From CBEULR01 sp965544035 (GTDB lineage Bacteria; Bacillota; Desulfotomaculia; Desulfotomaculales; Desulforudaceae), in assembly GCA_965544035.1 (NCBI GenBank), contig CBEULR010000021.1, positions 1-33,609 on the forward strand: 33,609 bases of DNA, written 5' to 3'. The notes beneath the pieces were generated by a model. It made no database searches. It had not been told where the DNA came from and saw only the letters and a program-made list of their open reading frames with translations. Positions 23,348 to 32,456 of this stretch are shown here, piece by piece; within the stretch, counting starts at the first letter, position 1; every line of letters starts with the position of its first letter. The position numbers and the translations under genes are program-made.

Positions 23348-24268
23348 TCACTCTCTCCTCCTATGGGCTGCGCCCACCAGTTCATTCACATCGGGGATCG
23401 CGTGTGCTTCCAGGTATGCTTCAATTTCGCGCACGACCCGCTCGGCCGCCGTCGGATCGACCAGATTGGCCGTCCCGACCGCCACGGCTCGCGCCCCGGC
23501 GAGCATAAACTCGATGGCATCGCGGCCTTCCATAATTCCGCCCATCCCGATAACCGGCACCTTTATCGTCCGGTAAACCTCCCACACCGCTCTAACGGCA
23601 ATCGGGCGTACCGCCGGCCCGGACAGTCCGCCCACCTCGTTTGCCAGCAACGGACGGCGCTTCTCCACATCAATTACCATCCCGGCAACGGTATTGATCA
23701 GCGACACCGCATCGGCGCCGGCTTCTTCAACGGCCGAGGCGATGGCGGTGATATCGGTTACGTTCGGGGTCAGCTTGGCGATGACGGGAAGGTTGGTGTT
23801 CACCCGCACCTTTCGAATGACCTCGGCCGCCATGTCCGGCACAGTGCCGAACGCGACCCCCCCTGCCTTCACGTTCGGACACGAAATATTCACCTCCAGG
23901 GCATCAATCGAACCGGCCGCCGTCATCATACGGGCCAACTCGCCGTATTCATCGGTCGAAAACCCGGCAATGCTGACCACAACGGGCACCCGGTATTGAC
24001 GTAAAGCGGGCAGCACCTCCCGGATGAAATAGCCCGCACCCGGATTCTGTAGTCCAACAGAGTTTAGAATTCCGCACGGGGTTTCAGCGATGCGCGGCGG
24101 CGGATTTCCGGAACGCGGTTCAAGGGTCACCGTCTTTACGACCAGCGCCCCCAGCCGTGAAAGATCAAAGTACGAGGCGTACTCATGACCGTATCCGAAC
24201 GTGCCCGACGCCGTCATCACCGGATTCTTGAGTCTGACTCCGGCGATCTCGACCGTAGTACTGATCAC
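23348..24268 (-). CDS. pyrD: Dihydroorotate dehydrogenase, class 1B catalytic subunit
   Basis: Oxidises dihydroorotate to orotate on an FMN-containing barrel; class 1B enzymes pass electrons via PyrK to NAD. The 306-residue protein shows NPVMTASGTFGYGHEY, the substrate loop NPPPRIAETPCGILNSVGLQNPG, the catalytic cysteine in LEVNISCPNVKAGG, and FMN-phosphate binding in IGMGGIMEGRDAIEFMLAGA. The GTG at 24268 is chosen because it overlaps the pyrK stop (GTGA) and is preceded by AGAGGTGG; upstream open frame is antisense-free read-through of pyrK and not conserved. Paired with pyrK, which confirms the 1B type. Confidence 0.95.
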   Translation of the reverse strand: MISTTVEIAGVRLKNPVMTASGTFGYGHEYASYFDLSRLGALVVKTVTLEPRSGNPPPRIAETPCGILNSVGLQNPGAGYFIREVLPALRQYRVPVVVSIAGFSTDEYGELARMMTAAGSIDALEVNISCPNVKAGGVAFGTVPDMAAEVIRKVRVNTNLPVIAKLTPNVTDITAIASAVEEAGADAVSLINTVAGMVIDVEKRRPLLANEVGGLSGPAVRPIAVRAVWEVYRTIKVPVIGMGGIMEGRDAIEFMLAGARAVAVGTANLVDPTAAERVVREIEAYLEAHAIPDVNELVGAAHRRRE

Positions 24269-25056
24269 GGCCACACCACCTCTTCCACGGGGAACACCGG
24301 TCCGTCCGCACACACCCGACTGTACTGCCACCCATCGTCTGTTTTCGTGCGGCAGCTGCATACCAGGCACGCGCCGATACCACACCCCATACGCTCTTCC
24401 AGGCTAACCTCACCGGGGAGGGCGCTTTCAAGGGCGGCGGCGCTCAACGCACGGAGCATCGGTGACGGCCCTGCCGCGCAGAAAAAGTCCAGGGGCTCAC
24501 GCTCCACGTATTCCTTAAACAGCTCGACGACCGACCCGGCATAGCCCAGTGAGCCATCATCGGTCGCCATCAGAATCGGACTGCCGGCTGCGACCGACAG
24601 CAAATCAACCGCCGAAACCGCACCCGCCGAACGGATGCCGTGAAACACAACCGCCCGCACATCCTGTGCGGTCAGAGTCTCGTAAAGAAAGCACAGCGGC
24701 GCGATGCCGAGCCCCCCCGCGACCAGCCCGATCCGCTTCGCCTCAGCAGGCGGCGAAAATCCCCTTCCCAACGGTCCAAGCAGACCAATCCGGTCCCCGC
24801 TGCGGGCCTCAGCCAAAAGCGCAGTACCCCGTCCGACCACCTGGTACAGAATGCGTACCACACCTTCTGTACGATCGACCCCCTGTATTCCGAAGGGCCT
24901 CCGCAGCAACGGGTCATTGGTGGGACCGCAGCGGACGTGCACAAACTGGCCCGGCGCGGCGGCACGCGCGACCTCAGGTGCCCGGCAGCACAAGCTGTAG
25001 CACCCCGCAGCAGCCTGTACATTATCAATGACTTCGGCCTCTACAATGAAGGACAC
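24265..25056 (-). CDS. pyrK: Dihydroorotate dehydrogenase electron transfer subunit
   Basis: Carries FAD and a [2Fe-2S] cluster and moves electrons from PyrD to NAD. The 263-residue protein has the ferredoxin-reductase FAD motif LLRRPFGI (residues 50-57), the NAD-binding GLVAGGLGIAPLCFLYE (110-126), the CAAGPSPMLRAL segment (193-204) and the cluster ligands C225, C230, C233 and C249 (MGCGIGACLVC … VCADGPVF). GTG start at 25056. It overlaps pyrD by four bases and follows carB after a 36-base gap in the same transcript. Confidence 0.95.
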   Translation of the reverse strand: MSFIVEAEVIDNVQAAAGCYSLCCRAPEVARAAAPGQFVHVRCGPTNDPLLRRPFGIQGVDRTEGVVRILYQVVGRGTALLAEARSGDRIGLLGPLGRGFSPPAEAKRIGLVAGGLGIAPLCFLYETLTAQDVRAVVFHGIRSAGAVSAVDLLSVAAGSPILMATDDGSLGYAGSVVELFKEYVEREPLDFFCAAGPSPMLRALSAAALESALPGEVSLEERMGCGIGACLVCSCRTKTDDGWQYSRVCADGPVFPVEEVVWP

Positions 25057-25092
25057 AGTTAAACCTCGCTTTTGTCATTTGAATTCCCCGCC

Positions 25093-28000
25093 CTACCCGG
25101 CATAATCCTGCAGGGGAACCAGAGCGGCCTGTCTTCCCGCACTATTGGACTGAAGGACCTCAATTACCACATTAGCCGTGTCAAGGGAAGTCAGGCAGGG
25201 AATACCCATTTCCACCGCCGCCCGGCGAATGCGGAAACCGTCTCGTTCCGGTGCCTTCCCCTTCGTCAGGGTGTTGATGACCAGGTGGATGCGGTTTTCA
25301 CGGATCAGATCGATCAGGTTCGGTGAGCCTTCGGCGAGCTTCCGCGCCACCTTGACCGGAATCCCTTCTTCCTTCAGCATTGCCGCCGTACCGCTGGTTG
25401 CATAAATCTCAAAGCCAAGCTCCACCAACTCTCTTACAAGAGGCAGCGCATCACGCTTGTCCTTGTCGGCCACCGTAACCAGCGCCGTTCCCGATTCCGG
25501 CACCTCATACCCGGCGGAAAGTGTTGCCTTGTAGAGTGCGGTGGCGTGGTCCTCGGCGACCCCCATAACCTCGCCCGTGGACTTCATCTCAGGCCCCAGA
25601 GAAATATCTACATCGAGCAGTTTGGCAAACGAGAACACGGGCGCCTTGACCGCGATGTAGCGCGGTTCCCGGTACAGGCCCCCGGTGTACCCCATCTCGG
25701 CCAGGGTTTTTCCTAAGCTGACCTTGGTCGCCAGATTCACCATCGGTACGCCGGTAATCTTGCTCATGTAGGGTACAGTCCGGCTGGACCGCGGGTTGAC
25801 CTCAATTACGTATAGCTCCTCATTGTGCAGCACGTACTGAATGTTCAACAGCCCGCGGACGTTCAGACTCTGCGCCAGCTGGAAGGTGTACTCAACTATC
25901 TTCCGCTTGATATCCTCACTGAGACTGCGCGGCGGGAACACCGCGATGCTGTCTCCGGAGTGAACTCCTGCGCGCTCGATATGCTCCATGATCCCGGGGA
26001 TGAGGACGCTTTCGCCGTCGGAGATGGCGTCGACCTCCAATTCCTTGCCGACCAGATATTTGTCCACCAATACCGGGTGCTCCGGCGAAACCCTTACGGC
26101 AGTCGCCATGTACTCCAACAATTCCTTCTGGTTGTATACAATTTCCATGGCCCGGCCGCCCAACACATAGGACGGGCGGACCAACACTGGGAACCCGATG
26201 CGTTCGGCGATCGCCGTCGCCTGTTCCACCGAGAATCCGGTGCCTCCCGGCGGCCGGGGAATATTCAGCTCGGCCAGCAGGCCATCGAACTTCTCCCGGT
26301 CCTCGGCCAGGTCGATATTGTCCACCGAAGTGCCGATGATATTAAACCCGGCCTCGGCGATCGGCTTGGCCAGATTGATTGCCGTCTGCCCCCCGAACTG
26401 CACGATCACACCCTCGGGTTTCTCTTTCCGGAGGATGTTCAGCACATCCTCCTCTACCAGCGGTTCAAAGTATAGGCGATCGGAGGTGTCAAAATCCGTG
26501 CTGACCGTCTCCGGGTTACAGTTTATGGTGATCGCCTTGATGCCCTCCTCCCGCAAAGCCCACACCGAATGCACCGAGCAGTAGTCAAACTCGATACCCT
26601 GCCCGATGCGGATCGGGCCCGATCCAAGTACGACCACCTTTCGTACATCGGTATTGACTGCTTCATCCTCAGTTTCATACTCGGAGTAATAGTAAGGAGT
26701 GTCCGCTTCGAACTCGCCGGCACAGGTGTCAACCATCTTGTAAACCGGGTTGACCCCTTTTTCCACCCGCATCCTGGTGATCTCGGCCTCATCCAGCTCA
26801 ACCAATTGTCCGATTGTGGCATCCGACAGACCGATCCGCTTCGCTTCCTGCAGCACCTCGGCAGTTAAGCCTGTCGGCCCCAGGTTTTTCAGTCTGTGTT
26901 CATAGTCTGTAATGTTCTTGATCTTGTTCAGGAAGAAGCGATCAATCCCGGTTGCGGCGTGGATTTTCTCAACCGTTACACCCCTTCGAAGTCCCTCGGC
27001 AATGTAAAAAATGCGCATGTCGTCCGGCGTGGCGATCCGCTCCCACACCTGCTCGTCTTCCATCACTCCGGCCTCGGGGAGTGCCAAACCGGCGACGTCG
27101 ATCTCCAACGAACGTACCGCCTTCAGCAGCGCAGCCTCGAAACTCCGTGCGATGGACATGACTTCTCCGGTAGCCTTCATCTGCGTTCCCAGACGGCGGT
27201 TGGCCGAGGCGAACTTGTCGAAGGGCCAGCGCGGGAACTTTATCACCACATAATCGATTACCGGTTCCGCACAGGCATAGGTTTTGCCGGTCACCGCGTT
27301 TGGGATCTCGTCCAGGGTAAGGCCGATCGCGATCTTCGCGGCAACCTTGGCAATCGGATACCCGGTCGCTTTCGAAGCCAGCGCAGATGACCGGGAAACT
27401 CTTGGATTGACTTCGATCACATAGTAATCGAAACTGTGCGGATCCAAAGCGAACTGAATATTGCAGCCGCCTTCGACCCCCAGCGCCCGGATGATCTTGA
27501 GAGACGCACTGCGCATCATCTGAAACTCTCTGTCGCTCAAAGTAAGGGTGGGAGCAACTACGATGCTGTCTCCGGTATGGATACCCATCGGATCAACATT
27601 CTCCATGCTGCATATGGTAATGCAGTTGCCCGCACCGTCCCGGATCACCTCGAACTCGATTTCCTTCCAACCGGCCACGCTTTGCTCCACTAAAATCTGA
27701 TGAATAATACTGTGTTTTAATCCGCGGGCCGCAGTATCGATCAGTTCCTCCTCATTGTTGACGATACCGCCGCCGGTGCCGCCCAGCGTATATGCCGGAC
27801 GCACGACCAGGGGATAGCCCACTCGACGGGCGAAGTCTACCGCAGCGTCAATAGATGATACAATCGTGCTCTCCGGAATCGGCTCGCCGATGTCCTGCAT
27901 CATCTTCTTAAACATTTCGCGGTCTTCCGCCTTCTTGATTGTATCCAGAGGCGTACCCAACAACCTGATGCCCAATTCATCCAGAATGCCGGATTCGGCA

Positions 28001-28305
28001 ATCTGCTTGCCCAAATTGAGACCCGTCTGACCGCCCAGGGTAGGTAACAGCCCGTCCGGGCGCTCTTGTCGAAGTACACGGGACACGTATTCCAAAGTGA
28101 GCGGCTCTATGTAAACCCGATCGGCCATATTTGCATCCGTCATAATGGTAGCCGGATTGGAATTGATCAACACTACTTCCAATCCCTCTTCCCGCAAGGC
28201 CCGGCAAGCCTGGGTGCCGGCGTAGTCGAACTCGGCGGCCTGACCAATCACAATCGGACCCGAACCGATAACCATCACTTTTTTCAGATCGGTGTTACGG
28301 GGCAT
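25093..28305 (-). CDS. carB: Carbamoyl-phosphate synthase, large subunit
   Basis: Makes carbamoyl phosphate from bicarbonate, ammonia (delivered by CarA) and two ATP. At 1070 residues it is full length, with two homologous ATP-grasp halves: VMVIGSGPIVIGQAAEFDYAGTQA in the first and VVLGSGPIRIGQGIEFDYCSVH in the second. The matching metal/ATP sites are EVNPRVSRSSALASKATGYP and EVNPRSSRTVPYMSKITGVP. The C-terminal MGS-like domain (about residue 935 on, TVADKDKRDALPLVRELVELGFEIYATSGTA) is the allosteric site for UMP/ornithine in this family. It follows carA by four bases and its ribosome binding site lies in the carA end. Confidence 0.97.
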   Translation of the reverse strand: MPRNTDLKKVMVIGSGPIVIGQAAEFDYAGTQACRALREEGLEVVLINSNPATIMTDANMADRVYIEPLTLEYVSRVLRQERPDGLLPTLGGQTGLNLGKQIAESGILDELGIRLLGTPLDTIKKAEDREMFKKMMQDIGEPIPESTIVSSIDAAVDFARRVGYPLVVRPAYTLGGTGGGIVNNEEELIDTAARGLKHSIIHQILVEQSVAGWKEIEFEVIRDGAGNCITICSMENVDPMGIHTGDSIVVAPTLTLSDREFQMMRSASLKIIRALGVEGGCNIQFALDPHSFDYYVIEVNPRVSRSSALASKATGYPIAKVAAKIAIGLTLDEIPNAVTGKTYACAEPVIDYVVIKFPRWPFDKFASANRRLGTQMKATGEVMSIARSFEAALLKAVRSLEIDVAGLALPEAGVMEDEQVWERIATPDDMRIFYIAEGLRRGVTVEKIHAATGIDRFFLNKIKNITDYEHRLKNLGPTGLTAEVLQEAKRIGLSDATIGQLVELDEAEITRMRVEKGVNPVYKMVDTCAGEFEADTPYYYSEYETEDEAVNTDVRKVVVLGSGPIRIGQGIEFDYCSVHSVWALREEGIKAITINCNPETVSTDFDTSDRLYFEPLVEEDVLNILRKEKPEGVIVQFGGQTAINLAKPIAEAGFNIIGTSVDNIDLAEDREKFDGLLAELNIPRPPGGTGFSVEQATAIAERIGFPVLVRPSYVLGGRAMEIVYNQKELLEYMATAVRVSPEHPVLVDKYLVGKELEVDAISDGESVLIPGIMEHIERAGVHSGDSIAVFPPRSLSEDIKRKIVEYTFQLAQSLNVRGLLNIQYVLHNEELYVIEVNPRSSRTVPYMSKITGVPMVNLATKVSLGKTLAEMGYTGGLYREPRYIAVKAPVFSFAKLLDVDISLGPEMKSTGEVMGVAEDHATALYKATLSAGYEVPESGTALVTVADKDKRDALPLVRELVELGFEIYATSGTAAMLKEEGIPVKVARKLAEGSPNLIDLIRENRIHLVINTLTKGKAPERDGFRIRRAAVEMGIPCLTSLDTANVVIEVLQSNSAGRQAALVPLQDYAG

Positions 28306-28309
28306 ATTC

Positions 28310-29389
28310 CTATCTCCTCTCCTGCTTCAGGACTGCAACGTATTCATCAAAGAGGTAGTTGGCATCCGTCGGTCCGGGTGCCGCCTCAGGATGGAACTGG
28401 ATGGCCGTAATCGGCAGTCCCGGATGTCTGAAGCCTTCAACCGTGCCGTCGTTTAGGCTCCTGTGCGTAACCACAAGGCCTGCCTGCTGCAGAGAGACTT
28501 CATCCACGGCGAATCCGTGGTTATGTGTAGTGATCGCAATGCGTCCGGTACTCAAATCCTTAATCGGGTGATTGGCTCCGCGGTGCCCGAATTTCAGTTT
28601 GAATGTCCGGGCTCCGAGGGCGAGACCGATTATCTGATGACCGAGGCATATGCCGAAGATTGGAAGCACCCCGATAAATTCCCTTACGGTTTCAACGACA
28701 TAGTCGGCCTTTACCGGGTCACCGGGTCCGTTGGACACCAAAATGCCGTCGGGCTGATACCGCCTGATCGTCTCAGCTGTTGAATTCGCCGGAAAAAGAA
28801 CAACCTCACAGCCGCGGTCCACGAGACATCGGGCAATATTTCCCTTCGCTCCGAGGTCGAGCACAGCGACCCTTGGACCGTTTCCGGGAAAGACTACTAT
28901 CTCTTGAACGGTCACATCCGGAATGAAGTGTTGGTCGCCGAGGTCGGGTACTTCCCGCGCCCGGATCGCCAGAAGACGTCCGTCGACGTTTCCGGTAGCG
29001 ATGATCCCGCGCATCGTACCCTCCGTCCGAATGCGTTTGGTTATGGCCCTGGTATCCACATCGGCCATGCCGATGATCCCCTGCCGGCTCAGAAACTCAT
29101 TTAAATTACCCTGTGCCCGCCAGTTGCTCGGACGCTCGCAAGCATCCCGCACCACGAAACCGCGGACATAAGACTTCTTAGACTCAAAATCCTCGGGATT
29201 CAATCCATAGTTTCCGATAAGCGGATAGGTCATGACCACAATCTGCCCGCAGTACGACGGATCGGTGAGCACACCTTCATAACCCGTCATCCCGGTGTTG
29301 AATACCACCTCGCCCCAATTCTCGCCTCTTGCTCCGATCGCCCGGCCGTAAAACAGTGTTCCGTCTTCCAGTGCCAGCACCGCCTGCAA
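28310..29389 (-). CDS. carA: Carbamoyl-phosphate synthase, small (glutaminase) subunit
   Basis: Hydrolyses glutamine and channels the ammonia to CarB. A 359-residue protein with the CarA-specific N-terminal domain (EVVFNTGMTGYEGVLTDPSY) and a class I glutamine amidotransferase domain: oxyanion GILVSNGPGDP (residues about 215-225), nucleophile C248 in FGICLGHQ and the H333/E335 pair in IQFHPEA. The start is a TTG at 29389 with GGAGGT eight bases upstream; no ATG or GTG upstream fits the family N-terminus (MQAVLALEDGTLFYG). Located between pyrC (79-base gap) and carB, confirming a pyrimidine-specific rather than arginine-specific synthase. Confidence 0.95.
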   Translation of the reverse strand: MQAVLALEDGTLFYGRAIGARGENWGEVVFNTGMTGYEGVLTDPSYCGQIVVMTYPLIGNYGLNPEDFESKKSYVRGFVVRDACERPSNWRAQGNLNEFLSRQGIIGMADVDTRAITKRIRTEGTMRGIIATGNVDGRLLAIRAREVPDLGDQHFIPDVTVQEIVVFPGNGPRVAVLDLGAKGNIARCLVDRGCEVVLFPANSTAETIRRYQPDGILVSNGPGDPVKADYVVETVREFIGVLPIFGICLGHQIIGLALGARTFKLKFGHRGANHPIKDLSTGRIAITTHNHGFAVDEVSLQQAGLVVTHRSLNDGTVEGFRHPGLPITAIQFHPEAAPGPTDANYLFDEYVAVLKQERR

Positions 29390-29468
29390 TCAACCACACC
29401 TCCACATAGAATCCAGTGTCCGGTATTCGAACTTCCCGTATCCCCTACTTGAGCCTGACTACTGAATT

Positions 29469-30737
29469 CTAAATACTAAACATCTTCCCTCCGACGAATG
29501 TCGCCACCGCGCGTCCCTTCAGTTTGAAACCGCTGAACGGAGTGTTACGGCCCTTGCTTGCAAACTGATCAGGGTCGACCACCCATTCCGCCGCCGGATC
29601 GATTATCGTGATATCGGCCGGCCTGCCGGGAGCGATTACCGGTTCAGGCAGGCCCAAAATGCGCGCCGGGTTGGCGGTTAGCAGGGTAATCACCCGTTCG
29701 GCCGTCAGCACCCCTGTTTCAACAAGATACTGAAACACCAGTCCCACCGTTGTCTCCAGCCCAACCAGTCCGAACGGTGCGCGCTCAAACTCCACCTCTT
29801 TTTCGTGCTCGGCGTGGGGAGCGTGATCGGAGGCAATGACATCAATCGTCCCATCAGCCAATCCATCTAATATCGCACTGACATCCGACCGGGAGCGCAG
29901 GGGCGGGTTGACTTTCGCGTTCGTGGCGTATCTTTGGACCGCCTCATCGGTCAGAACAAAGTGATGGGGCGCTGCTTCAGCGGTAACCGGCACCCCCCGC
30001 CTCTTCGCGTCGCGAATCAACCGGACCGAACCCGCTGTGCTGACGTGAGCAATATGCAGAGCACAACCGGTTTCCTCGGCCAGAACAATGTCGCGCGCCA
30101 CCATCACCTCTTCGGCGGAGGACGGAATGCCCTTGAGCCCCAAGACAGTGGCTCTGAGCCCTTCATTCATCACCCCGCCCTCAGCAAGGTCGTAATCTTC
30201 GCAATGTGAAATGATCGGCGTGCCCAGCATTCGCGCATACTGCATCGCCCGCCGCATCGTTCCGGCCGACTCCACCGGTCGTCCGTCGTTTGTAAACGCC
30301 ACGGCTCCCGCCCGCCGCATCTCGCCCATTTCGGCAAGCTCGTTTCCGGTTATGCCACGCGTAACAGCACCGATCGGGTAAACACGCGCCGCGCCCGCCC
30401 GTGCCGCCTGCCGCAGAATGTACTCAATTACCGCACGGTTATCAGCGGTGGGGTTTGTGTTCGGCATCGCCGCCACCGCTGCGAAACCGCCCTTAACGGC
30501 CGCCGCCGTGCCGGAGGCAATCGTCTCTTTATATTCATAACCCGGTTCACGGAGATGTACGTGCATATCGATTAGGCCGGGAGCAACAATCATTCCCGAG
30601 GCATCGAACACACTCACGCCCCGACTGCCGATCCGCGATCCCACCCTAACTATGGTTCCGTTTTCGATCAGCACATCCTTCTGAAGCAGGCCCTTTGCCG
30701 GATCGGCCACCATACCGCCCTTAATCAGTGTCTTCAC
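29469..30737 (-). CDS. pyrC: Dihydroorotase
   Basis: Closes N-carbamoyl-aspartate to dihydroorotate. An amidohydrolase of the class I, approximately 425-residue type. Zinc ligands are in DMHVHLREPGYEYKE near the N-terminus, followed by the catalytic region AMPNTNPTADN, zinc ligands IISHCEDYDL and LHIAHVSTAGSV, and the catalytic Asp in VIASDHAPHAEHEKE; the C-terminal GLPEPVIAPGRPADITIIDP completes the beta-sandwich. An ATG at 30746 is immediately preceded by GGGGG and so has no room for ribosome binding. The GTG at 30737, nine bases after that run, gives MKTLIKGGMV, a normal dihydroorotase N-terminus; I use it. Either start overlaps the end of pyrB. Confidence 0.95.
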   Translation of the reverse strand: MKTLIKGGMVADPAKGLLQKDVLIENGTIVRVGSRIGSRGVSVFDASGMIVAPGLIDMHVHLREPGYEYKETIASGTAAAVKGGFAAVAAMPNTNPTADNRAVIEYILRQAARAGAARVYPIGAVTRGITGNELAEMGEMRRAGAVAFTNDGRPVESAGTMRRAMQYARMLGTPIISHCEDYDLAEGGVMNEGLRATVLGLKGIPSSAEEVMVARDIVLAEETGCALHIAHVSTAGSVRLIRDAKRRGVPVTAEAAPHHFVLTDEAVQRYATNAKVNPPLRSRSDVSAILDGLADGTIDVIASDHAPHAEHEKEVEFERAPFGLVGLETTVGLVFQYLVETGVLTAERVITLLTANPARILGLPEPVIAPGRPADITIIDPAAEWVVDPDQFASKGRNTPFSGFKLKGRAVATFVGGKMFSI

Positions 30738-31656
30738 GGCTGACATCCCCCATCATCAATCGGTATAGACAGGCCATACGCACGGCCACCCCGTTCGTCA
30801 CCTGATCGGTAATCAAAGACTGTGGACCATCAGCGACCTCCGGCACAATCTCAATGCCGCGGTTCATGGGGCCGGGATGCATCACAATCGCGTCCTTTCG
30901 CGCCAGCCTCAGCCTTGCGCCATTCAGGCCGTATAAGCGCGTGTACTCAGCCAGGCTGGGAATCAGCCCCTGGCGCTGCCGTTCAGTCTGTAGGCGCAGG
31001 GCGATGATCACGTCGGCGTCTTCCAACGCCTCTTCCAATCGACTGTGCACATCCACCCCCATTGTTTCCATCCCGGGCGGAAGAAGCGTGGGCGGGCCGC
31101 ACACGTGCACCCGGGCGCCCAGCTTTTTTAGCCCCCAGACATCGGACCGTGCCACCCTGCTGTGCAAAATATCGCCGACGATGGCCACTTTAAGTCCCTC
31201 GATCATTCCTTTCGCCTCGCGGATGGTATAAAGGTCGAGCAGGGCCTGGGTCGGATGCTCGTGCATTCCATCTCCGGCATTGATCACGTGTGCTTCAGTA
31301 TGACGGCTCATTAACTCGGCGGCGCCTGACATCGGATGCCTCACAACGATCACATCGACCCCCATCGCCGTCACCGTCCGCGCCGTATCCACCAAGGATT
31401 CACCCTTAACCACACTGGATGATGAGGCGGCCAGGCCCACCGTATCCGCACTGAGATACTTCGCCGCGAGCTCAAAGGACAGTCTTGTCCTGGTGCTCGG
31501 TTCATAGAATACCGTAGCCACAGCCTTGCCGCGCAGGGTAGGAACCTTTTTCAGCTCGCGTGAGATTATCTGCTTCATCGGACCGACCGTATCCAGGATA
31601 CCGGTGATCTCAACGGCCGAAAGATGTTCCAGCCCCAGGAGATGTTTAACGCTCAG
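30721..31656 (-). CDS. pyrB: Aspartate carbamoyltransferase catalytic subunit (apparent CTG start)
   Basis: Joins carbamoyl phosphate and aspartate, the first committed step. Motifs are FYEPSTRTRLSFE (carbamoyl phosphate), KGESLVDTARTV, HEHPTQALLDLYT and MHPGPMNRGIEI. The first ATG in frame (31578) would give only 285 residues and cut off the conserved N-terminal helix. The frame stays open upstream and encodes SVKHLLGLEHLSAVEITGIL, a typical PyrB N-terminus (compare KHLLGIEDLS patterns). It is bounded by a stop 18 bases before a CTG at 31654-31656. GGGGGAG (31663-31669) sits six bases before that CTG, and no ATG, GTG or TTG is available there. I infer a CTG start and a 311-residue protein, the normal size. 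No pyrI is present. Confidence 0.9.
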   Translation of the reverse strand: MSVKHLLGLEHLSAVEITGILDTVGPMKQIISRELKKVPTLRGKAVATVFYEPSTRTRLSFELAAKYLSADTVGLAASSSSVVKGESLVDTARTVTAMGVDVIVVRHPMSGAAELMSRHTEAHVINAGDGMHEHPTQALLDLYTIREAKGMIEGLKVAIVGDILHSRVARSDVWGLKKLGARVHVCGPPTLLPPGMETMGVDVHSRLEEALEDADVIIALRLQTERQRQGLIPSLAEYTRLYGLNGARLRLARKDAIVMHPGPMNRGIEIVPEVADGPQSLITDQVTNGVAVRMACLYRLMMGDVSREDTD

Positions 31657-31673
31657 ACCGATCTCCCCCTAAC

Positions 31674-31763
31674 AAATAAAGCCTCTTCCCGCAACAGTCC
31701 TGGAAAGAGGCCGACAAAGGCTACCTACCGACTCCCCTTGCCGGCCTCACGGGACCGTAGCTT
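31674..31763 (-). promoter_or_regulatory. PyrR-dependent transcription attenuator before pyrB
   Basis: The transcript first has a PyrR-binding loop (31731-31763) with the conserved core GGTCCCGTGAGGCCGGCAAG preceded by CCTTTAA. It then has a terminator: GCCTCTTTCC (31702-31711) pairs with GGGAAGAGGC (31681-31690), followed by TTTATTT. PyrR bound to UMP stabilises the binding loop, blocks the antiterminator and lets the terminator form (established for Bacillus). It controls everything from pyrB on. Confidence 0.88.
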
Positions 31764-31773
31764 AAAGGCGAGT

Positions 31774-32328
31774 TCATTCTTGCTGTTTTCGGTCAAGGAT
31801 TACGATGCGATCCCGACCGTCAATCTCACGTATTTGTACCGATACTATTTCTCGCGTGGACGTGGGCACGTTCTTCCCTACATAATCGGCCCTGATCGGC
31901 AGCTCCCGGTGTCCCCGGTCGACCAGCACCGCCATCTGGATAACCCGTGGACGCCCCAGATCCATTATCGCGTCCATTGCGGCCCTGGTCGTCCGCCCGG
32001 TGTACAGCACGTCATCGACGAGTACTACAACGCGGTCGGTAACCGGGAAGTCCACCTGTGTCTTGTACAGCTTCGGGTGATAATCCAGTTTGGTCAGATC
32101 GTCGCGGTAAAGCGTAATATCCAGACATCCTACAGGAACCGGCCTTCCCTCGATACTCTCAATTCTTTTCGCCAGGCGAACCGCGATCGGAACCCCGCGT
32201 CTTCTGATGCCGATCAACACAAGATCGTCTACACCCTTGTTCCGTTCGATAATCTCGTGCGCAATGCGCGTGAGGGTACGGGCAATTCCCGGCTCATCAA
32301 GAATTTGGGCCTTTTCTACCAGGTTCAA
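31774..32328 (-). CDS. pyrR: Bifunctional pyr operon regulator / uracil phosphoribosyltransferase
   Basis: Binds the pyr mRNA leaders when UMP is high and also has uracil phosphoribosyltransferase activity. The 184-residue protein contains ALTRIAHEIIERNKG-like and VLIGIRRRGVPIAVRLAKRI segments, DITLYRDDL, the PRPP motif VVVLVDDVLYTGRTTRAAMDA, and the long conserved tail VLVDRGHRELPIRADYVGKNVPTS, all typical of PyrR. The TTG at 32328 is chosen since GGGGGG (32335-32340) lies six bases upstream and gives MNLVEKAQILDE, close to known N-termini; an earlier TTG at 32334 is against the binding site. First gene of the operon, preceded by one attenuator and followed by another. Confidence 0.96.
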   Translation of the reverse strand: MNLVEKAQILDEPGIARTLTRIAHEIIERNKGVDDLVLIGIRRRGVPIAVRLAKRIESIEGRPVPVGCLDITLYRDDLTKLDYHPKLYKTQVDFPVTDRVVVLVDDVLYTGRTTRAAMDAIMDLGRPRVIQMAVLVDRGHRELPIRADYVGKNVPTSTREIVSVQIREIDGRDRIVILDRKQQE

Positions 32329-32340
32329 ACACAACCCCCC

Positions 32341-32433
32341 ATAAGCAAAACGCCTGCACGCCGAGGCGAGCAGGCATAGTACATCCTTTTCAGGTTGGCT
32401 ATGTTACCCTTACCAGCCTCTCCGGGCCGATTT
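32341..32433 (-). promoter_or_regulatory. PyrR-dependent transcription attenuator before pyrR
   Basis: The leader carries a PyrR-binding loop (32403-32433) with core CCCGGAGAGGCTGGTAAGGG, a near-consensus match. It is followed by a terminator: GCCTGC (32370-32375) pairs with GCAGGC (32352-32357), with an inner CGC/GCG stem, then TTTTGCTT. The terminator run ends directly at the pyrR ribosome binding site. PyrR thus regulates its own synthesis. Confidence 0.9.
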
Positions 32434-32456
32434 AAAGGTGACTTTTGTTCTGCACA

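Noticed and set aside
24269..24385. N-terminal extension of PyrD
   Set aside because: Overlaps the coding end of pyrK and is not conserved; the GTGA overlap at 24265-24268 is the normal coupled start.
25825..26475. 216-residue plus-strand frame
   Set aside because: Shadow of carB, whose both ATP-grasp halves are intact through this stretch.
31624..32379. 251-residue plus-strand frame
   Set aside because: Runs antisense through both the pyrB leader and pyrR; no coding features and the minus-strand annotation is secure.
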